DNA from: Humulus lupulus
Lineage: Eukaryota > Streptophyta > Magnoliopsida > Rosales > Cannabaceae
Direction: 5' to 3'
Assembly (NCBI RefSeq): GCF_963169125.1
Contig: NC_084795.1
Coordinates: forward strand, 263,681,042 to 263,745,041
Length of the DNA stretch: 64,000 nucleotides
Position numbers and translations under genes: made by a program. Below the pieces are notes generated by a model that searched no databases, was not told the DNA's origin, and saw only the letters and a list, made by a program, of their open reading frames with translations. Numbering within the stretch: the stretch's first letter is position 1; every line of letters begins with the position of its first letter. Positions 33,600-46,455 of the stretch are shown here, piece after piece.

Positions 33600-35400
33600 T
33601 CTTGTCCTAGGGAAAATCCCCTGAGACAAGGTATTTAATTATCGGCTCCATCCACCCATCTTGGGGTTGTACTGTTTCTACCTCATCTAGAGCCATGATA
33701 CTTGAAGAATCCAAGTAGTCAATGGGGACAACGCTGATTAATTCGGCGTCTTTAGTTGAAGCCAACTTTTCCAGGGCATCCACATTGGAATTTTTCTCCC
33801 TCGGCACCTATTGGATAGTGAATTTTCGAGGTTGTGCAACATTTCTTGAGCCTTTCCTAAGTATGCTGCCATTTTTGTGCCTCGGGCCTGGTATTCTCCG
33901 AGAATTTGGTTCACCACAAGTTATGATTTGCTAAATATCTCGAGTCCTTCGGCCTTGATTTCTAATGTCGCGTGAATTCCAGCGATTAAAGCTTCGTACT
34001 CTGCTTCGTTGTTAGAGGCGCTAAATCCAAAGCGGAGAGCACTATGCACTCTATGCCCCTCGGGGGGACCAAAATAAGTCCAACCCCTGCACCATTCTTG
34101 TTTGAAAATCCATCTACAAACAATTTCCACACTGGTCCCACCATCGAGGTGTACTCGGCTCTCTCCTGATTCCCGGTACACTCGATGATGAAATCGGCGA
34201 GTGCTTATCCCTTTATGGCAGTCCTTGGGAGGTAGGTAATGTCGAACTAACTTAATTCCACCAACCATTTTAAGAGCCACCCCAACGACTCAGGCTTCTG
34301 AAGGATTTGTCTGAGCTGGTGGTTGGTTAGGACCTTAATTGGGTGTGCCTAGAAGTAAGGTCTTAGCTTCTGAGAGGCCACCATCAAGCAGAAGGTTAAC
34401 TTCTCCATCAGCGGATACCTAGCCTTTGCTCCGAGGAGCCTCTTGCTAATGTAGTAGGCGGGGTGTTGAACACAACTTTCCTCCCTAACCAGCGCGACAC
34501 TAATGGCGTCCTCTGACACAACCATGTAAAGTAGGAGGGGTTCTCCTTCTACTGTCGTGGATAGTATTGGAGGGTTTTCCATATGTGCCTTGAGCTTTTG
34601 GAACGCCTATTCGCAGTCCTCCATCCATGCAAATCTCTGGCCTCCTCGAAGAATGTTGAGGAAAAGGAAGCACTTATCCGTTGCCTTAGAGACAAAAATG
34701 GATCAAGGCTGCAATCCTCCCCGTCAAGCTTTGAACATCCTTATGCTTCCAAGGATAAGCCATTTCGATTAACGCCTTTATTTTTTTGGGGTTTGCCTCG
34801 ATCCCCCAAGTGCTTACGATGAAGCTAAGAATTTATCGAAAGCCACCCCAAATGTGCACTTTTGTGGATTGAGCTTCATTCCGAACTGACGGAGCACAGT
34901 GAAGACCTCAGCCAGGTTGCTTACATGATCGGGGGCGGTCTGGGCTTTAACTAACATGCCATCCACGTAGACCTCCATTTTTGCCCCAACTGGTTCTTAA
35001 ACATTCTATTAACCAACCTTTGGTAAGTAGCACATGCATTCTTCAGCCCGAATGGCATCACGATGTAACAATATACACCCTTGTTAGTCTGAAAGCTAGT
35101 GTGCTCCTGATCAGCGACCTACATGGATATTTGGTTATATCCTGAGTATGCGTCCATAAACGACAGCAACTCGTAACCGGAGGTGGCGTCGACCATTTGG
35201 TCTATTCTGGGGAGTGGAAAACAGTCCTATGAACATGTCTTATTAAGGTTCGAGAAGTCTATGCATGTCCTCCAAGTGCCATTCATCTTTTGTACAAGGA
35301 CGGGATTTGACAGCCATCTGGGGTACTGAGCTTCTCGGATAAAACCATTGGAGAGGAGCTGGTCTACCTCGACCTTGAGGGCTTCCTTTTGGGTTTGATC
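33600..35400 (-). pseudogene. G2 RT, RNase H and archaeal-type RNase H, decayed
   Basis: RT occupies about 35400-34600. The catalytic motif reads YVDG near 34965 instead of YVDD. The Ty3-type RNase H (34582-34349) has LLLYMVVSEDAISVALVREE and YYISKRLLGAKARYPLMEKL. The second RNase H (34280-33600) has FSASNNEAEYEALIAG and keeps the last acidic residue in SNVDALEKLAS, which G1 has lost. Several frameshifts and stops. Confidence 0.8.
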
Positions 35401-35447
35401 GAATGTCCGTTGCTTTTGCTAGATGGGGGAAAAGCCTGGGTCGACAT

Positions 35448-36328
35448 TCAATGCATGGCATATGACATTGGGGTCATGCTAGTCATGTCAGAATGTGACC
35501 ATGCAAACACATCTTGGTTCTCCTGGAGGAAGACCACTAACGCTTCTAGGACTTCTGGGTTCAAGTCTCCCCCAACTTTTACCTTCTGGTCGGAGATGGA
35601 GGTATCCAGAATCACCTCCTCTATCTCCTCTAAAGTTTCGATGGACCTCTCTTCTTGAACCCTCGGGTCTAACTCGCCAGGCCCCGAGTCTTGCATAGTT
35701 TTCACCCCCGGGGTTCTGAAGATCACTGGGACTTCTTCCCTTACCATCACTATGGGAGCCTTGTGGGAGACATTATAGAATTGTCTTGCCTCCTTTTGGT
35801 CACCGCGGTCGGTGTCGATTCCCGCATCCATGGGTAATTTCATGCACAGATGGCGGATGGAAGTGACTGCTTCGAACTCCACTAGTGCTGGCCATCCTAA
35901 AATGGCGTTGTATGCCGAGAGACAATCCACCACCACGAATGTGCAGTACTTAAAGGCTTGGTGAGTTATTTTCCCGAGTGTTACTAGGAGCTTCATCTGT
36001 CCCAACGGGATGAGGGCCTCTCCCGAAAACCCATAAATCATCGAGGCCCATGGGACAGGTTTGTCGTAGTCAGTCCTATCTTCTTGAAGGCTGATCTAAA
36101 CAGGATATTCACCAAACTCCCATTTTCTACCAAACTCCGAGCCACCATCTTGTTGGAGATTCGGTTTTCAATCACCAACGAATCGTGATGTGGTAAATGC
36201 ACTCTCCAAGCGTCGTCTTTAGAGAATGTTATGACTTGGTCAGTCATTCGTGGCATTTGTGTAGGTAATTGGGTCAAAGCAATTACCTCATCGTCATGGT
36301 TCAAAGCTCGCACATATCTATTCTGCAA
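35448..36328 (-). pseudogene. G2 aspartic protease region, decayed
   Basis: RSLVENGSLVNILFRSAFKK near 36140 corresponds to the active-site motif, with Glu in place of the catalytic Asp. DCLSAYNAILGWPAL is the second conserved block. The frame changes near 36040. Downstream it runs into the RT linker (FLQENQDVFAWSHSDM). Confidence 0.75.
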
Positions 36329-36469
36329 GCTTCGTGTGGTCCCCCCTAGGTGAGGCCCTCCTGATATGGTTATGACTCGCCCATTTACAGGAGGAGGTCC
36401 TTGGGCTGTTGGATGCGGGGGACTACTAGAGTCGCGGTCAGATTCTAAGGAGCGACAGGTGGGACCGTG

Positions 36470-38801
36470 GCCCCAGCCACGAGTGGCTGTGTTGGACGCA
36501 GGGCACCCTTAGCATACTGATGGAGGTGTCCCAGCTTGAGGAGATTCTTAATTTCATCCTTGAGTTGGCCACACTCGTTAGTGTGATGCCCTATGTCGTT
36601 GTGGAAATGACAGAATTTGCCAGGGTCCCACTTATCCCTGTCTCTTCGGATGGGCTACGTCTTCCTGTAGTGTACATGTTGTGTCATGGCCATGAAGATG
36701 TTTTCTCAGAAGTCCACCAAATCAGTATATTCAGAGTACTGCGAGACATACTTCTCGCCAGATGTGGCCCCCTTCTCGGGCTGTATGGTCCCATTTCCCT
36801 TGGGTTTGCGACCTTTGCCTTTTCCTCCGCACCTTGTGCCACTGAGAACTCAACTGGATTCAGCCGACTGGGATGGGGCAACAACTCCAACACTGAATGC
36901 AGGCTAAAAAGCGATGTATCTAGTGGCCACTGGCTTAAACCCAGTTGGAGACACACCAAATCCTGGAACCGGAAGGGGTGGCACCTTGGCTACGTTGGGC
37001 TGCCAACGATACCTGTGGAAAGTGAGCATAGAGGGAGTATTGGATTCATAATGTCGAAGGTTCAGAAGCTTGTCTCAAGGCAGGAAAAAGGGCGAACGTC
37101 CCGAACACCCCGATCTGGGCGTCCTCTCAGCTAATGTATTCTTGAGCTCGACGAATAAATTCATCGAGACGTCGACATCCCCTTCACTAGAGGTCATCCC
37201 AAAGTGGGGATCCTGCGCGGATGCCTGCCTGTAGCACCATCAACTGTTGGCCATCATCGACCCTCTTGGTTATCGTCGACCCTCTTGGTTCTCGCTGCTT
37301 CTTCTTTGAAACGTTTAATGTAGGCCTTGAGGGTTTCAAACGGCCCTTGCTTGATATTGGCCAAGGCGTTGACCTCAAAGCTCACTTTTCGGACTCTTAT
37401 GAATTGTCTCTGGAAGGTGGATGATAATTGTTGCCACGTCTGAATGGACCCAGGTGGGTGTTTCTTAAACCATTCATCTGCTAGTCCCGTCAAGGTGAGG
37501 GGGAACACATGGAATTCTGCGTCGTCGGAGACATGATGCACCGACATTAACAAGTTGAATTTGGACAGATGGTCCATGGGATCCCAACCACCATCATAAG
37601 CCAGTATGTTTGGCATCTTGAATCCCAGAGGTAGTGGGGCCTCGATGAGGTGCAGAGCGCATGGCTCCACCTCCTCATCTTCCGAGTCTGACTCGTGGCT
37701 TTGCCGCCTATCCATCCGAAGCATTATCGGCTTCAGACTTTCTAACTCGGCTCAGAGCGGGTCACATTCCCTGTTTATGCTCTGCACTGAGCGATCCCGT
37801 CTTCGAGCATTGAGATCGTCTCGGAGGTCGGACGGGCCTCTACCAGTAGACTCATGTACTCTATCCTTATTACAACTCTGAGCATTGAGGTTGTCTCGGA
37901 GGTCAGCTTGTCCTCGAAATGCACCGTTATCTTCCGGGCAGGCCACCTCTGTTTCTCCGTCAGACTCATTTTCATTTACCAAAATGTCGATGCCCTGCTT
38001 CCGATTCTATGGGACATTCCTTGGGCGATGGTTTCTGTAGGGCTGGTTAGGTTCTAAACGGATACCAGCTCCAGGTCTTGCGCAGTCCGTATGAGCGCGT
38101 TGGGGTGGAGGCCCCCGCGCTCCACGAGCGCTATCTGCCTAGTGGTGTCCTCGGGCCCTTGTCCCATTTCCCTTATCAGCTTTCTGCGACACAGTGTGGC
38201 CCTCGGGCTCTTGATGAGCCTTCTTATGCTTCAAGGCGAGACCATCATTGGCCTTCCCTTTACCAAGGTCTTGCTGTGGCGTTGAGGCTCAAACTCATGT
38301 TGGGTTCCCTTTGGATACCCCAGTTGGTGGAACCTGCGCCTCCGCATCCGGGTGCTTGGGTAGCGCCTCTGCTGTGTTGACAGGCGGCACTCCAACCGGG
38401 TGCACCGGTGGTACACCTGTTGGGTGCCCAGGTGGTGCATTTTCATGGGGGTCCACTCGCAACCCTTGGGCTACAAGAGTGGCCTTCATGGAAAGCACCA
38501 TCTCTTGAAGATCAATGATGTTACCCTTTTGAGTGTCAAGCTTCTACTACTAGTTAGCCACCTGCTCGCGGAGCATCACCACTTTTGGTGTCTCTTCTGC
38601 TTCCATGGGCTGAGGATATTCATCCTCATAATACCCCTGGTGGGTGTCATTATCCTCGTCGTCGGACTCAACATATTCATCGTAGTCCTCCGCCATCTCA
38701 GGCACATCCTGAGGTGATGGTCTACTGAGCTCTCCCCCTTCAACTCCGGCGGTAGGGGGCATTTCATCTATAACGTTTCTTCGCATAGTCACCATGATCA
38801 T
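36470..38801 (-). pseudogene. G2 gag, decayed
   Basis: The N-terminal part (38801-38550, start MIMVTMRRN) is rich in Asp, Glu and Tyr. The gag core (37724-37254) is one open frame with DPMDHLSKFNLLMSVHH, FPLTLTGLADEWFKK and NIKQGPFETLKAYIKRFKEE. The zinc-knuckle-like motif CHFHNDIGHHTNEC lies near 36590. A short direct duplication (CGACCCTCTTGGTT) at 37257-37290 adds a frame problem. The middle (37750-38450) has duplicated Arg/Asp-rich blocks. Confidence 0.8.
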
Positions 38802-38825
38802 GGGTGTTTCAAATGCTTTCTTCAG

Positions 38826-38846
38826 CCTCTCAATGAAAGAACCAAA
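38826..38846 (-). promoter_or_regulatory. G2 primer binding site
   Basis: The minus strand reads TTGGTTCTTTCATTGAGAGG after the LTR, one base different from the site in G3. Confidence 0.7.
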
Positions 38847-38847
38847 A

Positions 38848-39706
38848 TGTTGACTGCCTTTTTTGCCTTCACCGTATATAAAAGAGGTTAAAGAAATAGC
38901 TATATGAGCACAAATTTTTACATGGTTCAGGTTATAAAAGAACCCTAGTCCACGAGTCTTTTTTATAAGGGAGATTGATAGCTGGTAGTTGCACGCTTTT
39001 ACAGTATCTTCTCGGGCAACGTTTAGATTGCTTTGAGTCTTAGTATTTCTTAATTAAAATCTCATCCTTTACAATGAGACTTCTACCTCTATTTATAGTG
39101 GCTGGTGTAATTAATGTTAATCATAGACAACTAATGCACATTCCTTCCATAATTGAGGGATTAATACACTTCAATGTATTGGGCTGCAATGAACAGAGGT
39201 TTTGGCCCAATGCGGGACTTCCGAGGCCCACGGCATAAAGGTAACCATTTTACAGGGAACATGCCCCTAGAATTGTCAGGGCATGCTACACACATTTCCG
39301 TGTCAGGCGGCGTAGTGGGCATGCGAATTTTCGAGTCGTACCCGGGCAGCCCTGTTGACAGATCGCCCACAAAAGTGGTCAGACAATCTTCTGACTCTGA
39401 AAACTCGCTCCTACTGACACGTCACTCCTTGTCCTAGGTCCGAGAACAAAGACCTTGGACCTGGGAGGCGATCGAGAGACAAGAACCCTCACCTTAACTA
39501 TCTGAGCTAGAGAACTTCCATCTTCGAGCTCGAGCATCAGGGGAAAACTCACCAAAGCACCTATGGTCCTCTTCAAGAATAAGGCATCATCTAGGACCCT
39601 TGTTCCGACTACAGGCCTCGGGCAGTAACATCCCCAAGGATGTCTACGAACATCCTATCCAGGCACTAGGGTTGCCATGTTTCGGCGGTGAAAAATATGG
39701 ACAACA
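38848..39706 (-). repeat. G2 5' LTR (859 bp)
   Basis: Pair of 26172-27010. Minus-strand TATA box at 39090-39097. Confidence 0.95.
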
Positions 39707-39711
39707 AATAT

Positions 39712-40382
39712 CATTTCAAATTCAAATCCAATTTGAAGTATCAAAAATATCTTTTTCACTTTATTTAAATAAATAAATGCTATTTTCAAAATTGTCATTT
39801 TAATTAAAATATAATTTATTTATTTATTTCAAAAATTAATATATTAATTAATCAATTTGTCTCAATTACATATTTGACCATGAAGAACAAATTTCTTCCA
39901 AATATGTCATTTTCCTGATTTTTCTCAATTTCAACTCTTACCTTGAATAGTGTTGATAAAGTCATCACGGAGACCTATGGACTTATAATTTCACGCTCCA
40001 ATAAATTTAGATTATTAACCAAAACTCTTTAATATAATAACCTTAATTTATTAATCTCAATATTATTCCACTAAAAATATGAGATTGCACTTTTATAATT
40101 ATAGACATTATTTATTGAGTACATTTAAAAGATAAAAGTGTCAATCAATTTAATCACTACATACAATTCAATCCTCTAATAATGCTTCATATTTAAAGTA
40201 TGAATTAATTATCGTTTAACCTCTTTAATTATATCTTGTTTCCTTAAGTGCCATTAACTTTACTAGTGAAGGTTAATTCAATAACTGATTTATGAATTTG
40301 AGTTCAATAACCTTTCAGTTCCAAAAGCCAACCCTTAAGAGAACCATTATTCAATTCCTCTCAGAAAGGTATAGATTTCATG
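39712..40382 (-). repeat. Copia element E LTR, right part
   Basis: It resumes after the duplicated AATAT and aligns with LTR D (43640-44335) through ACCTTGAATAGTGTTGATAAAG and AAGGTATAGATTTCAT (read in two parts). The alignment stops at about 40382, so the end of this LTR is missing. Confidence 0.75.
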
Positions 40383-40389
40383 TAAGTGC

Positions 40390-40497
40390 CGCTCCAAAGC
40401 CTTCTTACTCATGGTTGGTCAACATTTCCTTTGCCCTTACCTGCACCACAGAGCACCCGTGAGCCAAGGCCCAACAAGAAAACCCAGCATGGAGTTA
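40390..40497 (-). repeat. Fragment of a chromovirus-type LTR
   Basis: Read on the minus strand, it matches 46755-46830 of the solo LTR at 45158 (GGGCCTTGGCTCA, TGTGGTGCAGGTAA). About 100 bp. Confidence 0.65.
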
Positions 40498-40502
40498 TGA
40501 TT

Positions 40503-42891
40503 GGTTAAATAAAAAAGATAAGTGTTAAAATACAAGCTAGGTATAAACACTTAGTGAATTTCACATAGTATAGATGTGAAAATTGAGTTTCAATTGTAGG
40601 CACTTTAAAAATGTGTTTTTAGGTCTAAAGTGATACATGGAGGTATCTAAGGATCCCCAAAAAGTTTGGTAGCACTTGGAGCAATTTTAGGACTATTGGA
40701 GGGGTCAAAAGTCAGAGGGGGTGGTGATGTGTCGCCCCTAAGTGGTGTAGCAAAACCAAAATGCGAAGGGCTTTAAAAGCCCTAGTAGGCGATGCATCCT
40801 CTGCTAGTAGGCGACATATCGCCAGGCGTTACACCGCCTGTCGTGTTCATATGGATACGTAAAAGAGCTCCAAAATGACTTGTTAATTATCTCTAATCCT
40901 ATTGGTTAGACCTAATGATGGAGCCTACGATATAAAAGGGTCATCATAGAGTTTTGGAAGACTTGATCACTCTCTCCAATCTCACTCTAACCTCTCTCTC
41001 TTTCCCTAGCTTCCAAGAATCTCTAGTTTTCTCCAAGAAACTCACAAAGAAAGTGCTTGACTTTGTGATTTTAAGGCTTGTTCAATCTCAATCCTCAATT
41101 CCTCTTAGAAAAATCCTTAGGACAGAGGTACGAATCATGTATAAGCCTTAGTTTTGTGTTTTTTGCACTTGTTGAAGGAAAGGCTCAAAGTGGTGGTTCA
41201 ACAAGGGTTTTGAAGTTTCATCAAGGTTGAAAAGATCATTCTACAACTAGGGTTTGCATCATCTTTCTCGATATTTATTTAGTCTCTGTCAACCATTATT
41301 TTGTGTAGATTCTAGATATTGTGGTGGTGTTATTTCACTCTCCCCTAATAATCTAATACTCTACTATCTGAGATAGAACATCATTGAATAATCTAACTCA
41401 TTTTTGGCTTTGAAGTTCATGACTCGAGACTTTGTAAGATTGGATAGGTTTGAAGGGACTAACTTTATTCATTGGCAAGACAAGAATAGATTTTTTCTAA
41501 CCACTCTAAAGGTCTTCTACATCTTGGATAAGACCCAAAACCATTGGGAGAGGCCAAGGAATATGATACTCAAGAAGTTGTCAAAGAAAGAAAGAAGCGT
41601 GAAGAAGATGAATTGATATGTAGGGGCCACATCCTAAATTCTCTTTCGAATAGGCTATATGATCTCTACACCAACACCAAGACCGCCAAGGATATTTGGG
41701 AGGCCTTGGAAAAGAAGTCCAAAGTGGAAGAATAAGGTACAAAGAAATTCCTTATTACTCAATATATGGAATTTATGTTCTATGATATGAAATCCCTTCT
41801 CCCCCAAATACATGAGTTGAAAATTATTGTGAATAAGTTGTCTACATTTAATATTGTATTGCCAAAACAATTCATTGTTGGTGTCATAATAGCCAAGTTG
41901 CCTCCATCTTGGAGGGGCTATAGGAAGAATATTATCCATAAGAATGAGGATATTTCATAGGAGGAAATTCTCAAACACTTGAGGATGAGGAGGAATCTCA
42001 TTCTAGAGATATTAATGTGGGGGAGTCTAATGGAGAGACTTCAAAGGCCAATGTGGTGGTCAATCCTCCTAACAAGGGCAAATGAATTGGCAAGAACAAG
42101 GGCAAGGGTCAAAAACCCTTAGGGCCCAAGAAGAATGAGGGACAATTCAAAAGTTCTGAGGGACCTTGCTTTGTGTGTGGCAAGAATGGCCATTTTGCTA
42201 GAGATTGTAGGTTCAAAAGGAACCATAACAATGAGACAAGAGTCAATTCAACCAAAGAAGAGCTAGTGACTGTTGAGATTGGTTAAATACATGGTGAAAT
42301 TGTTTAGGCACGAAGAGGTGCTAAAACAATAACGATTTCACAAAAGTCAATATGTGAAAATTGATTTTCAATATAGGCATTTATAAATCATATTTTTTTG
42401 GTCCAAAATTTTTATTTAGAGTATATAAGAGTAGCCAAAAAGTTTGGGAGCATTAGGGGATGTTTTGAGACAAATTTTGGAGCGTAAAGTCAGGGGCATA
42501 AGTGATGTGTCACCCCTGAGAGGCGACGCGTCGCCTAGCCTATGAAAATTTACACGAGATAGACCAGGCGATACATCACCTGGTGTTAGGCGATGCATCG
42601 CCTAGCACGCGATATGTTGCATGGTACCACATCGCCTGGGCCTTTAATGCATGTTTGTACGGTTCTGTGTTTTATCTCCAAAACTTAAATTTAAATTCTC
42701 TAATCTCATTGGTTGAGTCTAATAAGGGTCTTATACTATTTAAGGGGTTCATATGAGTTAATTGGTGACTTTATCACTCACCTTTCTCTAGCTCCAAGAT
42801 TACTAGTTTTCTCCAAGATCTTCATCAAGAAAGCTTGGCTTGTATGAAGGTCCAAGGCTTGTGTATCCCAATCTCATTCCATTGTAGTAGT
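40503..42891 (+). mobile_element. Gag-only copia element F (TR-GAG-like), right end truncated
   Basis: Two related terminal blocks (40503 to about 41390, and about 42279-42891) flank a single gag gene. Both start TGGTTAAATA, share TTTCACA, GTGAAAATTGA, CCAAAAAGTTTGG, and clusters of GGCGA/TCGCC palindromes, then TAGTTTTCTCCAAGA. They have diverged greatly. The gag stop lies at the right LTR, so no pol was carried. Gag-only elements of this kind (TR-GAG) are described in plants. The right LTR is cut off by copia LTR D at 42892. Confidence 0.65.
41404..42286 (+). pseudogene. Copia F gag (UBN2 type) with zinc knuckle
   Basis: The start MALKFMTRDFVRLDRF leads into FEGTNFIHWQDKNRFFLTTL, the usual opening of copia gag. 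A frameshift near 41545-41600 leads to DIWEALEKKSK, then a TAA near 41735 and continuation with ELKIIVNKLSTFNI and KLPPSWRGYRKNIIHKNEDI. The CCHC knuckle CFVCGKNGHFARDC lies at about 42168-42210. The protein ends at TAA near 42283 without a protease. Confidence 0.8.
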
Positions 42892-44929
42892 TGTTAGTAA
42901 TTAGTTTACATATGCGCAGCGGAAAGCACTGGGTGTTGGGCCCAGAGATTTCGAAAAAAAAAATTATTTAAAAAATATTTAAATAGCTGGATCCATTAAT
43001 ATGCAAAGCATTAATCATAAAGAAATAAAAAGATGGGGATGTACCAGTTGAAGAACTATCAAGAATCCTTGCTATCTTTTTGTATCTCCTATGAATATCC
43101 AATCCAAAGTAGTTCTTTACATACTCAAACCAAGATCTTCTAAGATGTATCTCTACACCTTAATATGTGTGTGGGCACGTAGAGTAATGGTAGGAAAATT
43201 TCTAATTCACAAGATATTCTCAACACATTAGATCTTGGAATATTAGGTCTAAGATAGAGTTCTGAGACAGAGTCCAGGGATAGGAAAATATTACGATATA
43301 TTTTCTCTCTATATAATATTCTGAATATTACGTATATTTTGAAAACTATATTCCTGGTAGATTTATAAAAAGAATTACTTAAATTCAAAATTTAAAATTC
43401 AAACTATAAATCTATTATTATTAAATGAATGAAAGAAAGAAAGAAAAATATCAAGATCCATTCTTGATCTCTTACATAGTGTACACGCCAACTACAATCC
43501 CTGGACTATAGTTGGCATATAACATCCATATATTTAGGGTTGTGTTACAACCAATTTTCTTTTAATCATATTTAATAATTTATTTATTCAAAAATATATA
43601 AACATAAAAGCTTATCTTATCATATTAATTAAAGAATAAATATTAATATAAATTCAAAACTAATTTGAATTATCATAAATATATTTTTCACATTTATTTA
43701 AAAAATAACATTAATTATTCTAATTATTTAAATTCCGATTTTGAATTTCCCACTTTATTTAAAAAATTAACTACAAAAATTGCTTTAATTAAAATGTCAA
43801 TTTCGAAAATTGTCACATCAATTAAATACTTTGTCTTTATTACATATTTGACCTTGAAGAACAAATTTCTTCCAAATACGTCATTTTCTTGATTTTTCTC
43901 AATTTCCACTCTTACCTTGAATAGTGTTGATAAAGCCATCTCGGGGACATATGGACCTATAACTTCAAGCTCCAATAAATTTATATTATTAATTAAAACT
44001 CTTTAATATAATAACATTAATTTATTAATCTCAATATTATTCCACTAAAAATATGAGATTGCACTCTTGTAATTATAGACATTTATTTATTGAGTACTCT
44101 TAAACATATAAAAAGTGTTCATCAATTTAATCACTACATACAATTTAATCATCTATTAATGGTTCATAATTAAAGTAGGAATTAATCATTGTTTAACATC
44201 TTTAATTATATCTTGTTTCCTTAAGTACCATTAACTTTACTAGTGAAGGTTAATTCATAAACTGACTTATAAATCCAAAAGCCAACTCTTAAGAGAACCA
44301 TTATTCAATTCCTCTCAAAAAGGTATAGATTCCATATCTATATAGTATGTCCCCGGCCATTTACATCAATTAGTTCCCAAAACAAAAGTTTTCAGCCTGA
44401 TCATTCTAACAAACCATAACGAGTGAATCAAAGAACTCATATGACATAAACATGAGTTCATAATAACTTCAGGATTAAGATCAATTTGTATATGATCATC
44501 TTACTAATATGTTTAATTAATACTTATAAAGTAAACGATATTATTAAGTATTAATAACATATCGGGTCATGTTCATGTATAACCACTTTATACAAAGTAC
44601 CTCCACTAAGATGTCCTACTACATCAGTAATCCAGATCTAGATTACATGTATTCATAATACTGGTGAACTGTACTTACAGTATTTAATCAAAAGATTCCA
44701 TATAACTTTGATCTAGTGCAAACTGTTTAAATTCGTTCCCTACAATCTTAATCATCTTGTACCAATACAAGATTTTAGTCACAATAACGAATTTGGGAAT
44801 TTTCTGATATTCAGATAATATTATTCCAATAATAATAATAAACAAACAATATATGCAAAAATTCATTTCAATTATTTATTTCATAAAATATTGTTCAAAA
44901 TATATGCTTTAAAGGGCACTAATCCCAAA
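42892..44929 (-). repeat. Copia element D, 3' LTR (2038 bp)
   Basis: It starts TGTTAGTAAT, with GCGCAGCGGAAAGCA inside. It ends CACTAATCCCAAA, where an intact copy would read CCAACA (compare C at 51494). It matches E closely. Hairpins at 43451-43467 and 43473-43505. Minus sense. Confidence 0.8.
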
Positions 44930-45711
44930 TATCTCCCACTTTCCCTACAGCAAATGAGGCATCTCCCTCAAACCCATATTGCTAACATGATTTTTAAAAG
45001 ACTTGGTAGACAAATTCTTAGTAAAAGAAAGGTTATGTTCTGAAGTTATTTTCATAACTGTTACATCTCCTCTGTGAACAATATCCTTGATCAAGTGATA
45101 TTTCCTTTCAATGTGTTTTCCCATCTTGTGACTTCTCGGCTCCTTGGAGTTAGCTACTGTAATGCCCCGAATTCTCCGATGAGTTTAGCGGCATGAATAG
45201 TAGGCCGGGAGGGCCATACTTGCTTAATTATGTTATTAATTGATTAAATGCATGTATATGTTGATTATATTATGATATGATGTGAAATGCATGCATATGA
45301 GTCCATATTTACAATTACAGGGGTATGATGATAATTTGGCCCGTTGAGGGTAATTTGTGTATTTGGGTGCATGATGAGATTTGTGAATGAGATTCCATTA
45401 TTATGGAGATATATTCGAGCTAAGAAACATGAGACGGTTATTTTTAGTGGATTAGCGGTTTTACCATAGTGGGGTCAATTTTGGGGTAATAAAAATGTTC
45501 ATTTGATGATAAATTGGGAATATTTGAGATCAGGGTGAAATTTTGGAGGTTTTGACTATTATGTCCCCGGGGGTGTTTTCGGGACCCCGAGCATTAGGTT
45601 TTATTTGAGGTTACTTAAGGTTGAAGTAGCTTATCTGATAGAACATACGATAGAAAACCTTCCGTTCTCCCTTTTCAAAGTTCGTTTTACCGTTCGTTTT
45701 ACCCAGGGTGG

Positions 45712-45880
45712 AGTGCCGCGGCCCTGTTCTTGAGGCGCCGCGGCCCTTCTTTGAAGAAGCAGGTGGAGGCCTTGTGCCTGCTGGGAGCCGCGGCCCTTGA
45801 TGAAGGGCGCCGCGGCCCTAGCCTCTGGGAACCCTGGGGGCCGCGGCCCACGGTGCTAAGGCCGCAGCCCTTGCCCTGTT
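45712..45880. repeat. Six-fold CCGCGGCCC repeat in the solo LTR
   Basis: GCCGCGGCCC(T) occurs at six points (one changed to CCGCAGCCC), spaced 25-40 bp, in an otherwise AT-leaning LTR. The core CCGCGG is palindromic. Confidence 0.8.
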
Positions 45881-46233
45881 TTTGCCCCGTTTGCTCGTTT
45901 TGACCCCAGAAACCTAGTTTTAGGCCTCGGGAGTGTCCTTACTACTTGGATTAGCTTGGATTGATCTCTTGGAGGTTAGATAATGGTTTGAGACCCTTGA
46001 TTATCTTGATTATTAATGGTATCCCAAATGTGTTGTGATTAGGTAACCGCTAAAGGACTAAAAGCTAAACCGTTCTCAGAGGTTGTTCTTTTGTTCATTC
46101 TAGCTCGACTCAAAGGTAAGAAAACTGCACCCCGAGTGAGACATGCATGGATATTTGTGAGGCATGTTGGTTGTGTAATATGGACATGGATTGAACATGG
46201 AATGCTTAGCATATGTTGTTCACTTGAGCATAG

Positions 46234-46455
46234 CACTGACTAATTAGTCAGGTTTGGCAAAGGTGCTAGTATCAGCTGTGAAGCTGTGACTGATTAGTCA
46301 GGTTCGGCAGTGGTACTGGGCACTGGTCACGTTGCACTGACTTGTTAGTCAGAATTGGCAAAGGTGTTAGTGTCAGCTGAGAAGCTGTGACTTATTAGTC
46401 AAGTTCGGCGGTGATACTGGACACTGGTCACTTGGCGCTGACTTATTAGTCAAGG
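46234..46455. repeat. Tandem repeat of about 102 bp in the solo LTR
   Basis: Two full units and part of a third, built from half-units that contain GACT(N)(A/G)TTAGTCA and GGCA(A/G)(A/T)GGT. A second duplicated block, GGAGGCTAGTGGCTTAC with CAGCCACTCTCCCGCT, follows at 46570-46668. Confidence 0.8.

Larger units (their letters stand above)
26172..39706 (-). mobile_element. Tat-type Ty3/gypsy retrotransposon G2, complete insertion (13.5 kb)
   Basis: The LTRs at 26172-27010 and 38848-39706 are flanked by AATAT at 26167-26171 and 39707-39711. The layout equals G1, but every domain is present, including the integrase core, in decayed form. Two polypurine tracts and a plus-strand accessory gene are present. 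It was inserted into copia LTR E. Coding damage is much heavier than in G1, with catalytic residues lost in RT and integrase. Confidence 0.95.

Noticed and set aside
38248..38508. Gly/Thr-rich plus-strand open frame
   Set aside because: It runs antisense over a repetitive part of G2 gag.
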